Source of the DNA: Gemmataceae bacterium
GTDB taxonomy: Bacteria > Planctomycetota > Planctomycetia > Gemmatales > Gemmataceae
Assembly: GCA_009692065.1 (NCBI GenBank)
Contig: SHZY01000030.1
Coordinates: forward strand, 1-47,953
Direction of reading: 5' to 3'
Length of the DNA stretch: 47,953 nt
In this document: positions 24,747-34,569 of the stretch, in pieces
Layout of the letters: each line of letters starts with the position of its first letter
Position numbering within the stretch: position 1 is the first letter of the stretch
The notes under the pieces: model-generated
The model's database searches: none
The model's input: the letters and a program-made list of their open reading frames with translations, nothing else
Told to the model about the DNA's origin: nothing
Program-made: the position numbers and the translations under genes

Positions 24747-26231
24747 ATGTCACACGTGGATGCTCATCGGCGCCTTCGCTGGCCGATGTGGTGCTTGGGC
24801 TTCTTGTTCTTGACGGCAGGATGTCATTCGATCCCGCCCGCAGAGATGCTCCATCGTTCGCGCCCGCCCGAGGTCATCCACGCCCAGCACCAACTCCCGG
24901 TGGTCCCGACCGCGCCTGCCAAGGCCAAACCCGTTCCGATTGCCCTCGACACCGTCTTACGCCTGGCGCAGGATCAGAACGGTCAAGTCCGTCTCGCCCG
25001 CATGCGGCTCGACGACGCCACCGACGACCACGAATGGGCCCGCAAGCACTGGATGCCCGATCTCTCCATCGGTTTCGGCGCCGCGCGCCACGACGGCGGC
25101 ATACAGGACTTCGAAGGCAACCTCCTCCGATCCCACTACAGCAATGCGATCGCCGGACTCGAACTGACCGGCAAGTACGATTGGAAGGAAATCCTCTACC
25201 GCCGTGTCGAGGCCGAGCGCCGCGTCTGGCAACAGATGGGCGAGCTCAGCAAGCTCACCAGCGAGAACCTGCTCGACGCCGCCAGCACCTATGTTGGCAT
25301 GCTGGCGGCTCGTTCCGGCGTTGCCGTCTCCATCGAAACGGAGATCCGCCTGCGCGACTTGCTCGAACAGACCAACAAGCTTGCCAAGATTGAGCCCGGT
25401 CTGCAGGTCGAGGTGAGCCGCACCGAAACCGAACTGATGGCCCAGACCGTACTGACCGTCAAGCTGCGCGAAGCCGGCAAGTCGTCGGCCGCCAAGCTGG
25501 CCTATTTGCTCGGACTCGATCCGTGCTGCGAATTCATCGTCGTGGACAAGCACCTTGCGCCGATTTCTCTCGTCGATGAAAAGCAACCGGTACAAATCCT
25601 CGTGGAGCAAGCGCTGGCGCGTGGCCCCGGCGTGCGCGAGCTCGAAGGGCTGTTGCACACCGTCGAGGCCGCACGCAACACCAACTACGGGCTTGTGCAC
25701 TGGATGCCGTCGATTGAGATCGCCGTCAGCGACGGCGGCTTTGGCGCCGGGCCAGGCCGCTCGATGGACTGGACCAACCGTTTCGACTCGGCCGTCCGCT
25801 TGCGCTGGAACCTCAACGAATTCTCCCAGTCCAGGCACAAGCGCCGCCAGGCCGATGCGAATATCCAGCAAGTCCAGCTCAGCTACCAGGACCTCAAGGC
25901 CAAGCTCACCATGGGCGTTCAGGAAGCGCGCGACGCCACCCACTCCGGTCACGAGCAAATCCGCCTCGCCCAGCAGCACATCCGCTTTGCCGAGGAGTCG
26001 TTCAAACTGAGCGATCAACGTCTGAAGCAAAACATCAAGGGCCGCTCGTCAAGCGAGGTGCTCTTGGCCTTACGCACACTCGGCGGCGCCCGGCTCGAGT
26101 ACATCCAGGCGGTGCGAGATCTCAACCGCGCCCAGTTGCGGCTGTTTGTGCTGGTAGGGGCATCGGAAGCCAAGAATGCGGAACCCGAGGTGCGAAGTGA
26201 ACACCGGCGCACACCCCTCCCGCGCGAGTGA
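24747..26231 (+). CDS. TolC-family outer-membrane efflux lipoprotein
   Basis: The 494-residue protein starts MSHVDAHRRLRWPMWCLGFL and has a lipobox LTAGC at about 23-27, so the mature protein should be lipid-anchored. The sequence shows the two alpha-helical hairpin repeats of the family (for example LRLAQDQNGQVRLARMRLDD, LAYLLGL, RRQADANIQQVQLSYQDLKA, HIRFAEESFKLSDQRLKQNI and SSSEVLLALRTLGGARLEYI). It would form the outer-membrane/periplasmic duct of a tripartite exporter. No RND, ABC or adaptor gene is next to it. A GTG-initiated frame beginning at 26197 and overlapping its 3' end is cut short at about 26290, perhaps the remnant of a lost adaptor gene. Confidence 0.85.
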   Translation: MSHVDAHRRLRWPMWCLGFLFLTAGCHSIPPAEMLHRSRPPEVIHAQHQLPVVPTAPAKAKPVPIALDTVLRLAQDQNGQVRLARMRLDDATDDHEWARKHWMPDLSIGFGAARHDGGIQDFEGNLLRSHYSNAIAGLELTGKYDWKEILYRRVEAERRVWQQMGELSKLTSENLLDAASTYVGMLAARSGVAVSIETEIRLRDLLEQTNKLAKIEPGLQVEVSRTETELMAQTVLTVKLREAGKSSAAKLAYLLGLDPCCEFIVVDKHLAPISLVDEKQPVQILVEQALARGPGVRELEGLLHTVEAARNTNYGLVHWMPSIEIAVSDGGFGAGPGRSMDWTNRFDSAVRLRWNLNEFSQSRHKRRQADANIQQVQLSYQDLKAKLTMGVQEARDATHSGHEQIRLAQQHIRFAEESFKLSDQRLKQNIKGRSSSEVLLALRTLGGARLEYIQAVRDLNRAQLRLFVLVGASEAKNAEPEVRSEHRRTPLPRE

Positions 26232-26242
26232 CCAGTCGCCTT

Positions 26243-26641
26243 TCACGTCTCGAGCGCGAACTCATTTGCGTTCCCAAAATTGCCATAGGTGAAGCGGTTG
26301 AGGAAGCGGAAGCAGGCGATGCCGTCGAAGCCAGCGGGAGGGGCGGCGACACCGACGGCGAAGAGACTGTCACGGAAGCCGAGGCTGGGGATCCCGATGG
26401 GAATAACGTAGATGGGATGCGTGCCACTGTATGAGCCGCCGAGGGGGACCATTTTTGACGGTTTCCCACCGCACATCAAACAGTCGACTTCATCCAGGAC
26501 GATGTCAAATGGATCATGCATTGCACCCGCACCGGTGTCGGCTAACAGCCTGCGTGTCACCTTTTGTGCGCCTTGCGCCAGAGTGAGAACAATCTCGATA
26601 ATCGGCCGGCCGTGCTGCAATGGCCACTGGGCGCGTGCCAT
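26243..26641 (-). CDS. Retropepsin-like aspartic protease domain protein
   Basis: This 132-residue protein begins MARAQWPLQHGRPIIEIVLT and contains RRLLADTGAG at about 35-44, the DTGA active-site motif of single-domain retropepsin-like (clan AA) proteases, with a hydrophobic-hydrophobic-Gly region later (FDGIACFRFLNRFTYGNFG). It should act as a homodimer. The ATG at 26641 overlaps the upstream stop as TGATG, and GGAGGA stands eight bases before it, so the pair is translationally coupled. The same small upstream gene/protease arrangement occurs in other bacteria and archaea as far as recalled. There is no signal peptide. Substrate unknown. Confidence 0.75.
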   Translation of the reverse strand: MARAQWPLQHGRPIIEIVLTLAQGAQKVTRRLLADTGAGAMHDPFDIVLDEVDCLMCGGKPSKMVPLGGSYSGTHPIYVIPIGIPSLGFRDSLFAVGVAAPPAGFDGIACFRFLNRFTYGNFGNANEFALET

Positions 26642-26898
26642 CACGAAATCCTCCAGATTTCGCACACCTTGGTGTAATCACGTCCGGGTTCAACAACAAA
26701 GGTCCTGCTCGGGTCGGGTTCCGCACGCTCCAGTTGGCTAACGATCTCGTCCAAATCGTCGCTGACCACGATGACGTGCCCGTTGGCGATGCCGACAAAC
26801 TTGCCCAGCGGCCAGGATGGCAGATCGAGCTTCGCTTCCTCGACGAGCTTGTCGGCGAGGTCGCGGTTGAGTTGCTGGATGCTGGTTGCAGTTGCCAT
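26641..26898 (-). CDS. DUF5678-like small protein, partner of the retropepsin
   Basis: This 85-residue protein starts MATATSIQQLNRDLADKLVE. The middle reads GKFVGIANGHVIVVSDDLDE then IVSQLERAEPDPSRTFVVEP, the shape of DUF5678 proteins (a short strand pair 'GK.V.I..G.V...DDL.E', a helix, then a 'T.V.P' strand). GGAGA is six bases upstream of the ATG. It overlaps the retropepsin gene by one base at the stop. The role is unknown; a cis partner or regulator of the protease is inferred only from gene coupling. Confidence 0.65.
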   Translation of the reverse strand: MATATSIQQLNRDLADKLVEEAKLDLPSWPLGKFVGIANGHVIVVSDDLDEIVSQLERAEPDPSRTFVVEPGRDYTKVCEIWRIS

Positions 26899-27070
26899 CG
26901 GGGTCTCCTTTCACATGTGGATTTCTCCCATCAATTATAACCGAAAAACCAGAACCGCCAGCGCACAAGTTGAGGTCAGTTGGAATTGGTTCTTGCTTGC
27001 GGCGATCTTCGCAGTCCCGTACAATTCACTTCACTTTTCAACCCCTGACTGGCAGACGCTACGGACCTTG

Positions 27071-28013
27071 ATGAACATGATTGACCTGACGTGTTCGTTT
27101 TGTGGCAAGTCACTCCGTGCGAATGATGCGGACGCGGGAAAAAAGACACGATGCACAGGTTGCAAAGCAGTTCTCGCCATTCCGACGCCCGAGCAACCGC
27201 AAGCCCCTCTTCCTGAGCCAGCGCTCAATGACCACATTCAAACGTCGGCCCGGCCCTTCCCCAACCTCACCCCGCCGAATACCGTTACTTGCCCGCATTG
27301 TGCGGGGCCGATCATAGATGAACCAGAAGTTGCGGGTCGATGGGTGCAGTGCCCGCATTGTCAAGGCACGATGCAGATGCCTGGCACACCCGTTGACGTC
27401 GAGTTGGTTCCCATATCGAATTCTGGTCCGATGGTAACGTTTCGTTGTCCGCATTGTCAGTCGGTGCAGACCTTCGCGATGGAATTTGCTGGGTCAGTGG
27501 CAAAGTGCCCTAAATGTAGTTATCCAGTGCAGATCCCTGTCCCACAGGGCCAGCCCGTGGGAAGCAGCACGGATTCCTCAAAGGCTTCGCCCCGAAAGCC
27601 CGGAAACGAGTTTGATTTTGACGCGGTCTTAGACGCCGAAGGGCGCCGTGAAGCCGAGGAATGGGCGAATCAAATAGGAAAATCGCGGCAATGGAATCGT
27701 TGCGATGATTCTGGGGCTCATCGGATTTCTTTTCATTCTGGTTGTCGGACCGGCGATGGCGATTCTCGACCGATTCGAGCGATTTTCCTACGCCATCGCC
27801 GTGGTCGGCCTTTTGGGAGCAACCCTCGGAGTGATTGCGTTACTCACTGGCTGGAAGGGCCTCGAAGACGATCCTACCGATGGTTGCGCGAAAACGGGAT
27901 ATATCCTGGGTTGGATTTGTTCTACCATCGTGATACTTGAAATTGTCTTGGTTGTCGCCATTTTCGGCTTGTTTTTTTCATCCTGGAGAATACTACCGGG
28001 GCCATTAAACTAG
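27071..28013 (+). pseudogene. Zinc-ribbon/DUF4190-like membrane protein gene, frameshifted
   Basis: From ATG 27071 the frame encodes MNMIDLTCSFCGKSLRANDA and three zinc ribbons (CSFC/CTGC, CPHC/CPHC, CPHC/CPKC) up to REAEEWANQIG near 27680. It then loses sense and stops at 27938-27940. One frame over, from about 27690, the text continues sensibly as ENRGNGIVAMILGLIGFLFI with three hydrophobic segments to LPGPLN and a stop at 28011-28013, a DUF4190-like pair of helices. One extra base in the run ATAGGAAAATC (about 27680) would explain this. An ATG at 27705 could start the membrane part separately. Either a genuine frameshift, a sequencing error or two overlapping genes. Confidence 0.7.
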
Positions 28014-28036
28014 CCAAGTGGACTGCAGGAGGTGAA

Positions 28037-29431
<1,395 letters not shown>

Positions 29432-29455
29432 ACCAACGCACGGAAAGGAAAAACC

Positions 29456-29884
29456 ATGCCTCAGCTCGTCGTCGTTATTGCTGCGTGTCTGTTTGCCCAC
29501 TCCACGCTCCTCGCCCAGGAATCGGCCAAGGTGAACATCACCGTACAGATTCCGGCCAAGGCCGATTCATTCAAGGATCAACAGCTCGAAGTTCTACTCT
29601 TCGAGTACGATCCTCGCATCGCCGACAAGGCGGCGACGCAGCTCGACAAACACCTCCTGAAAACATTCGCGCACACCACGGGCAAGGAAACGAGACAGGA
29701 GATCACCCTCGGCGAAAAAACGAAAGTTGACGCCAAGATGCGCTACTACGTCACCGTCTTCGTGCTCGATTCCACGGGCAAGCGCACGCACATCGGCGAA
29801 AAGGACGGCAAGAGCGGTCTTTGCAACGTGCTCACCAACGGCAATCCGAGTAAAGTAACCTCCATCGTTCGTAGTGTGAAGTAG
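29456..29884 (+). CDS. Small exported protein of unknown function
   Basis: This 142-residue protein has a signal peptide (MPQLVVVIAACLFAHSTLLA, cleavage probably after AQ). The mature part is predicted beta-rich (VNITVQIPAKADSF, LEVLLFEYDPRI, RYYVTVFVLDSTG) and Lys/Thr-rich. No family recognised. GGAAAGG precedes the ATG by about nine bases. It lies 24 bases after the DUF1501 gene and 28 before the AlkD-like gene, all on the same strand, so the three may be co-transcribed. Confidence 0.7.
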   Translation: MPQLVVVIAACLFAHSTLLAQESAKVNITVQIPAKADSFKDQQLEVLLFEYDPRIADKAATQLDKHLLKTFAHTTGKETRQEITLGEKTKVDAKMRYYVTVFVLDSTGKRTHIGEKDGKSGLCNVLTNGNPSKVTSIVRSVK

Positions 29885-29912
29885 CGGCACGGGAACAACC
29901 GAGAGAATTCAC

Positions 29913-30617
29913 ATGACCGCCAAAGAAATCGTCGCCGAACTCAAGAAGCTCGGCAACGAAAAAACCAAGAAGATGTGGATGACCCACGGCGCCCAGGAGC
30001 CATGCCTCGGCGTCAAGGTCGAGGACATGAAGAAGATCCAGAAGCGCGTCAAGATGGACTACGCGGTTGCGCTGGATCTCTACGACACCGGCATCGCCGA
30101 CGCGATGTATCTCGCCGGACTGATCGCCGATGACGCGAAGATGACCAAGAAAGACCTGCAAAAGTGGGTCGAAGGCGCCAGCAGCCGCTGGGTCGTCGAA
30201 CACACGGTCCCGTGGGTCGCCTCCAGTGGTCCGCATGGCCGCGAGATGGCCTTGAAGTGGATCGAATCCAAGGACGAAGCCATCGCCTCGTCCGGTTGGG
30301 GAACTTACAGCAGCCTCGTTGCCATCAAGGAAGACGCGGACCTTGACCTTGCCGAGATCAAGACGCTACTGCAGCGCGTGGCGAAGTCGATCCACCAGCA
30401 GCCCAATCGCGTCAAGTATGTCATGAACGGCTTCGTCATTGCCGTCGCCTGCTACGTAAAGCCGCTGCACAAACTCGCGATGGACACCGCCAAGGGCATC
30501 GGCAAAGTCGCCGTGGACCTGGTCGGGGGGTGCAAGATTCCTTATGCGCCCGACTACATCAAGAAGGTCGAAGCGCGGCGTGCCATCGGCAAGAAGCGCA
30601 AATCGCCGAAGTGTTAA
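29913..30617 (+). CDS. DNA alkylation repair protein (AlkD-like HEAT-repeat family)
   Basis: This 234-residue protein has the all-helical ALK repeat pattern of the PF08713 family: AKEIVAELKKLGNEKTKKMW near the start, GVKVEDMKKIQKRV, AMYLAGLIADDAKM, LQKWVEGASSRWVVEHTVPW, ALKWIESKDEAIASSGWGTY and the C-terminal VNGFVIAVACYVKPL-like helix (here MNGFVIAVACYVKPL). Family members such as AlkD recognise alkylated or otherwise damaged bases. This group lacks the whole 'WDLVD' type motif of classical AlkD; WVVEHTVPW is in that place, so glycosylase activity is not certain. No signal peptide; cytoplasmic. Confidence 0.8.
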   Translation: MTAKEIVAELKKLGNEKTKKMWMTHGAQEPCLGVKVEDMKKIQKRVKMDYAVALDLYDTGIADAMYLAGLIADDAKMTKKDLQKWVEGASSRWVVEHTVPWVASSGPHGREMALKWIESKDEAIASSGWGTYSSLVAIKEDADLDLAEIKTLLQRVAKSIHQQPNRVKYVMNGFVIAVACYVKPLHKLAMDTAKGIGKVAVDLVGGCKIPYAPDYIKKVEARRAIGKKRKSPKC

Positions 30618-30622
30618 GATGG

Positions 30623-31315
30623 TCACCGTATCGTCAGCGGCTTGCCGTTGTCGCGCGAATTGAGGGCGAGGATGTACGGCACCGCCTTCGCAACCCACTT
30701 CTGTGGCGACGGATAGCGGCTCGCCGTGCCGCCGAAGCAACTGCGCAACATATCGGTATCGATGACACCTGGATTGAGCGGAATGGCGCCCATGCCGCGC
30801 GGCAATTCCTCGGCGAGCGCGAGCGTCAGGCCTTCGATCGCCCACTTGCTGGCGCAATACGGCGCGACCTCGGCAGCGACGGAACGTCCCCAGCCGGAGC
30901 TGAGATTGATGATGAGGCCCGACTTGTGCGCGATCATCGCGGGAACGAAGTGGCGGATGACGTTGGCGACGCCCTTGACATTGACGTCGATCAACCGGTC
31001 GAACTCGTCGGCAGGAACTTGCCAGAGCGGGGCGTTCTGATTGATCATGCCAGCGTTGTTGATCAACAGGTCCGGCACGCCATGGCTGGAGAGCAAGCGC
31101 GCAGCCCACGGCTCAACCTGGCTTTCGAGCGTGACATCCAGGGCGGCGAAATCGTGTGGAGGGCGGAAGCGCATCCGCAGGTTTTCAATTGATTCGCGCG
31201 AGCGGCCGCAGCCGAGCACGGTGTGGCCGAGTTCGATGAATTTTTCCGCCATCGCCAGGCCGAGACCACGAGTGACCCCGGTCAAGACGATGACCTTCGG
31301 TTGGTTCCGCGCCAC
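30623..31315 (-). CDS. Short-chain dehydrogenase/reductase
   Basis: This 230-residue protein uses a GTG at 31315 (VARNQPKVIVLTGVTRGLGL); AGG six bases upstream supports it. An in-frame ATG at 31396 would add 27 residues without family similarity. The SDR fold is complete: cofactor loop TGVTRGLG, GRSRE after strand two (Arg there favours NADPH), NNAG, the catalytic Ser in NLSSG, YxxxK as YCASK, and a PGVIDTDM loop. It is likely a cytoplasmic NADP-dependent oxidoreductase of unknown substrate. It ends five bases from the convergent AlkD-like gene, with no terminator seen. Confidence 0.88.
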   Translation of the reverse strand: MARNQPKVIVLTGVTRGLGLAMAEKFIELGHTVLGCGRSRESIENLRMRFRPPHDFAALDVTLESQVEPWAARLLSSHGVPDLLINNAGMINQNAPLWQVPADEFDRLIDVNVKGVANVIRHFVPAMIAHKSGLIINLSSGWGRSVAAEVAPYCASKWAIEGLTLALAEELPRGMGAIPLNPGVIDTDMLRSCFGGTASRYPSPQKWVAKAVPYILALNSRDNGKPLTIR

Positions 31316-31628
31316 GTTGACCTGCCTTTGGACTAAGGTGGGATAGAAGGCGTCGCGCTGGGGACGGAGGCGCTGGGTTCGTCCGTGGTATTTCAAAGAG
31401 CCGCTGGACCTGCTTGTCCACGTAGATTTCTTTATATAAGAAAACTGGCCTATCGCTGCGAATCAAGACCAGTAGCCGCGTCGTAAGTGCATATGTAATT
31501 TGGTGTTGTGCGAATAAATTGAATTGAGAGAGATCGCCATCCCGTGCAGGAGGCTCCGACGCTTATCAGAGCCGCGCACGAAGTAAGCGGCCCCTGCGAA
31601 CCGCTTACTTCGTGCGCGGCTCTGAGAA
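31316..31628. other. Intergenic region with CGAAG-type palindrome
   Basis: These 313 bases lie between the SDR start and the end of the TPR gene. At 31566-31625 the 25-base arms (TCAGAGCCGCGCACGAAG then TAAGCGG) are exact complements around a 10-base loop. The element is the shorter sibling of 23371-23456. Nothing else recognisable; an AT-rich stretch at 31430-31530 may hold the SDR promoter. Confidence 0.6.
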
Positions 31629-32645
31629 TTACTCTTGCCGATACGGCGTCTTAGCGTTGTAAAGCAGCAAGCGAGCGCGAGCGCGAGCACTCGCCCGGCC
31701 CTCGGCGGGGTGCGCTTCGATGGCGCGCTCCTGCCAGCGGATCGCCTCGGGGAAGTTGCCGGCTTCGGCATGGGCGGCGGCGATGATCTCCAGGGCGTCT
31801 GGTCCGGGGTACTTGTCCAGCTTGAGCGAGGTCTTCACCTCGGCGACGGCTTTCTTGCCGTCGCAGTACTTCTTGGCGCCGGCAGTCGCCAGCAGACGAG
31901 CGCGGTTGAGGTGGGCGGCGGCGCTGGACGGCTCAAGTTTTTGGGCCGTATCGAAATCGTCGAGGGCGTCGTCGTAATCCTTGTTCAGAAACCGCGCCAA
32001 GCCGCGCTGGTTGTAGGGGTACGCCAGGCGTGGATCGCGGCGCAGGGCGGCGTTGTAATCGTTAACCGCCTTGCCGTACTCTTTCTTGGCGAGAAACACA
32101 TTGCCCCGGTTGCAGTAGCCTGCGGGATGGGTCGGATCGTAGCGGATCGCCAGGCTGAAGTCGCGCAGGGCCTGGTCGTACTCTTTCTTCGCGGTGTAGA
32201 CGATGCCGCGGCTGTTATAGCCGGCCATGTCGTAGAACTCCAGATGGATGGCGTCGGTGAGATCGCGCAGGGCGCTGTCAAACTTTCCTTCCAGCTCGAA
32301 TGCGTACGCGCGCTTCTGATAGGCGCCGGCATCCTTGGGATTGGCGACGATGGCCTCGGTGAAATGCTTGACGGCGTCTTCGGGCCGAACGGCATCGTTT
32401 TTGTCCATCCAACCTTCGACGCCTTGCGTGGTGACGACCTTGATCTGGGCGCCCTTGTCGGCGAGAACGCGGTAGTGGATGCTGTCGTCAAGCGGCGCAG
32501 GGTTGACTTGCTTCCCCTTGGCGTCGAACTGGATGAGCTTGGCGTCGAGCCTCTTGGTGATGATCGTCTTGCCCACCCAGGAATCTTCCTGAGCAAAACC
32601 AGTTCCGACGGACAGGAGCAGCACGAGACAAGCGAGATGGCGCAT
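31629..32645 (-). CDS. Exported TPR-repeat protein
   Basis: This 338-residue protein starts MRHLACLVLLLSVGTGFAQE, a signal peptide, at the ATG at 32645 with AGGGG upstream; an ATG at 32738 would overlap the previous gene. A small SH3-like stretch (WVGKTIITKRLDAKLIQFDA, YRVLADKGAQIKVVT, EGWMDKNDAV) occupies about 25-90. It is followed by about six TPR units of the form A..Y..RG......Y..A..DF..AI..DP. It probably serves as an extracytoplasmic scaffold. The gene begins 13 bases after the alpha/beta hydrolase gene, so they form an operon. Confidence 0.82.
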   Translation of the reverse strand: MRHLACLVLLLSVGTGFAQEDSWVGKTIITKRLDAKLIQFDAKGKQVNPAPLDDSIHYRVLADKGAQIKVVTTQGVEGWMDKNDAVRPEDAVKHFTEAIVANPKDAGAYQKRAYAFELEGKFDSALRDLTDAIHLEFYDMAGYNSRGIVYTAKKEYDQALRDFSLAIRYDPTHPAGYCNRGNVFLAKKEYGKAVNDYNAALRRDPRLAYPYNQRGLARFLNKDYDDALDDFDTAQKLEPSSAAAHLNRARLLATAGAKKYCDGKKAVAEVKTSLKLDKYPGPDALEIIAAAHAEAGNFPEAIRWQERAIEAHPAEGRASARARARLLLYNAKTPYRQE

Positions 32646-32658
32646 GGGGCACCCCTGG

Positions 32659-33774
32659 CTATTGTGCAATGAACTTTTCGTAAGCGTCGAAGTGGAGGTT
32701 CGGCAGCCCCTTCTTGTGGGCAGGGTAAAAAGGCCCAAAATTCCCCAGCTTCCACATGTGGAAATTTTCCTTGGAGTCGCGTTTACCCCACTCGTTGCCC
32801 CTGTTCAAAATGACCTTGTCCAGGTATTCCACAATCGCTTCATCGAGCTTGAGGGCCGGCTGGAGCAGCTTCGCGCCGGTCAAGGCCGTATTGAGTTCAT
32901 AGGTGCCGATGAAGACATGCTTCTTGCTATTCTTGACGAAGAGGTTGGACTCCAGGTTTTGGGCGATTGGCTTGCCCTTCGTGTCCTCCTTGCCGTAGAC
33001 GAAGGTCACCGCCATGCCCTGATCCTTGGAGGGAACCTTGAGCGTCTTGGTGATGTTAACCGGCCTGGTGCCAAGCTTGGTCTGGATGGTAAGGAATACC
33101 GCTGCGACGATATTCTCCGCCTCCGAGTTGGCACTGAATCCGCCTTTTAGGATCACTGCCGGAGTAATCGGGTTGGGCGTAAATTTGTAGCGGTAGCATT
33201 CGGAGTTAATCCAGATGGCTCCCAGCGTTGCGCCCGTGTCCGCGCCGATCACGATGGTGTTGGCGGTGTTGCACTCGCCAGCATCGTTCCTGAGTTCGAG
33301 GTAGGCCTTCACCGCCGCGATGTCGTTGATCAGGGCCGGCAGATATTGGTTGTTCTTGATGTAATCGTCCAGCATAATCGTCTCTTTGGCCTTAACCTTG
33401 ACCAGGTTGTTTAATCCATGCTCTTTCTTGTAGAAGAGCTTGGGATCGAAGGTGGTGCTGTCGCCGTGGCCGCGGAAATCGAAGGTAATCACGGAGTAGT
33501 TGGCTTTTTGCAGAGTCTCGGCAAGGCGCTTCCAATCGGCGCCTTTGGAGCTCTTGTTTTCGCCGATCGGATGGAGCAGGATCACGGCCGGCGAGTTTTT
33601 CTTTGGGTTTGGGCTCGGATAGAACGCGGCGTTGAGGGAAACGCCGTCCACCGTGACGATGCGCGGCGGCGGATTGATTTCTTGAGCCGCGACTGGTGTG
33701 TTACTGACGACCGCCCCCGCCAGAAAAATACCGGCGGCCAGCAGCAAGAAGAACGAAAATGACGATCGAGACAT
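32659..33774 (-). CDS. Exported alpha/beta hydrolase-fold protein
   Basis: This 371-residue protein starts at ATG 33774 (MSRSSFSFFLLLAAGIFLAG, signal peptide) with GGAGA seven bases upstream. The alpha/beta hydrolase core is visible: PAVILLHPIGENK (oxyanion region), YSVITFDFRGHGDS, LINDIAAVKAYLEL and the nucleophile elbow VIGADTGATLG. The elbow normally reads GxSxG; here it is G-A-D-T-G, so the Ser is replaced by Asp. VTFVYGKEDTKG is the usual place of the acid. It may be a non-serine hydrolase or an inactive relative. It is the first gene of a two-gene operon with the TPR protein. Confidence 0.8.
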   Translation of the reverse strand: MSRSSFSFFLLLAAGIFLAGAVVSNTPVAAQEINPPPRIVTVDGVSLNAAFYPSPNPKKNSPAVILLHPIGENKSSKGADWKRLAETLQKANYSVITFDFRGHGDSTTFDPKLFYKKEHGLNNLVKVKAKETIMLDDYIKNNQYLPALINDIAAVKAYLELRNDAGECNTANTIVIGADTGATLGAIWINSECYRYKFTPNPITPAVILKGGFSANSEAENIVAAVFLTIQTKLGTRPVNITKTLKVPSKDQGMAVTFVYGKEDTKGKPIAQNLESNLFVKNSKKHVFIGTYELNTALTGAKLLQPALKLDEAIVEYLDKVILNRGNEWGKRDSKENFHMWKLGNFGPFYPAHKKGLPNLHFDAYEKFIAQ

Positions 33775-33876
33775 GAAGTTTCTCCTGTGCAGATTTGGCA
33801 CACTAACTACTACGATCTTAAAGCGAAACGGAACGCAGGTCAAGTTACGTAAAATTAATTGAGACAGGAATTGTGA

Positions 33877-34089
33877 GTGGCCAAGAGGAGCAACAAGAAA
33901 ACTCGACGCACACCGCCTGCCGGGGGCCGAGCAGCGGTATGCGTCGAGTGGAGCGCAAGTTTCCCAGACTCGCGCGAACGGTCAGCCTGGCACAAGTTTC
34001 TCCGAGCGTTGACTCAAGCTCCCGGTATCCGGAAGTTAATCGCTCCTTGCCGTGCCGACCGTGCATGGTGGAAAGCCGACCCTGAGTAG
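33877..34089 (+). CDS. Possible small basic protein
   Basis: A 70-codon frame from GTG 33877 has AGGA seven bases upstream. It begins MAKRSNKKTRRTPP and continues AAVCVEWSASFPDSRERSAW, then HKFLRALTQAPGIRKLIAPC. The sequence is basic, has Trp and Cys, and ends TGA at 34087-34089. No family recognised; an overlapping frame one base away is also open. The divergent position relative to the hydrolase gene and the ribosome site make it plausible. Confidence 0.35.
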   Translation: MAKRSNKKTRRTPPAGGRAAVCVEWSASFPDSRERSAWHKFLRALTQAPGIRKLIAPCRADRAWWKADPE

Positions 34090-34569
34090 AGGGCTGACCG
34101 GCCGACAACCAAGGGCGCCCCGTGTCGTCCGCTGCAGGCTCTCCTGACACCGACAACGTTCATCACCACCTTTCTGTTTGGACTAATGGATGCGGCGCCG
34201 CAGCTCACGCTGAACCTCGACGCGACTCGATCACTCTATGAGGCCCACGGGCCCGGCAACTACTGTTCAAAAGGGCAAACGCGACTCGTTCGGATGAGCA
34301 AACATACAGTGCTCCGCGCGCCGGCACGGAAAACTCGCGGCTACTGACGTTGACGCAAGCGCGCTCATCAGGAGATTCACCGCGTCGAAGGAAATGGGAA
34401 AAAATTCCGGATTGGGGAGCGATTTCAGGGAGCGAATTCAGCTGCTGTCCCCCAACGCGGGCCCGTATATAGCTTCCCTGTTTACCCAAATTATCTATTT
34501 CTTTCGTGTATCACCCTCCGCAAAAGTTCTTCACTCATCACTCACCACGCACCACACTACAATTCCCGC
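34090..34569. other. Intergenic region upstream of tgt
   Basis: These 480 bases contain no recognised RNA or long ORF. AT-rich DNA at 34470-34510 (TTTACCCAAATTATCTATTT) could hold the tgt promoter. No palindrome comparable to the others in the window is seen here. Confidence 0.35.
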
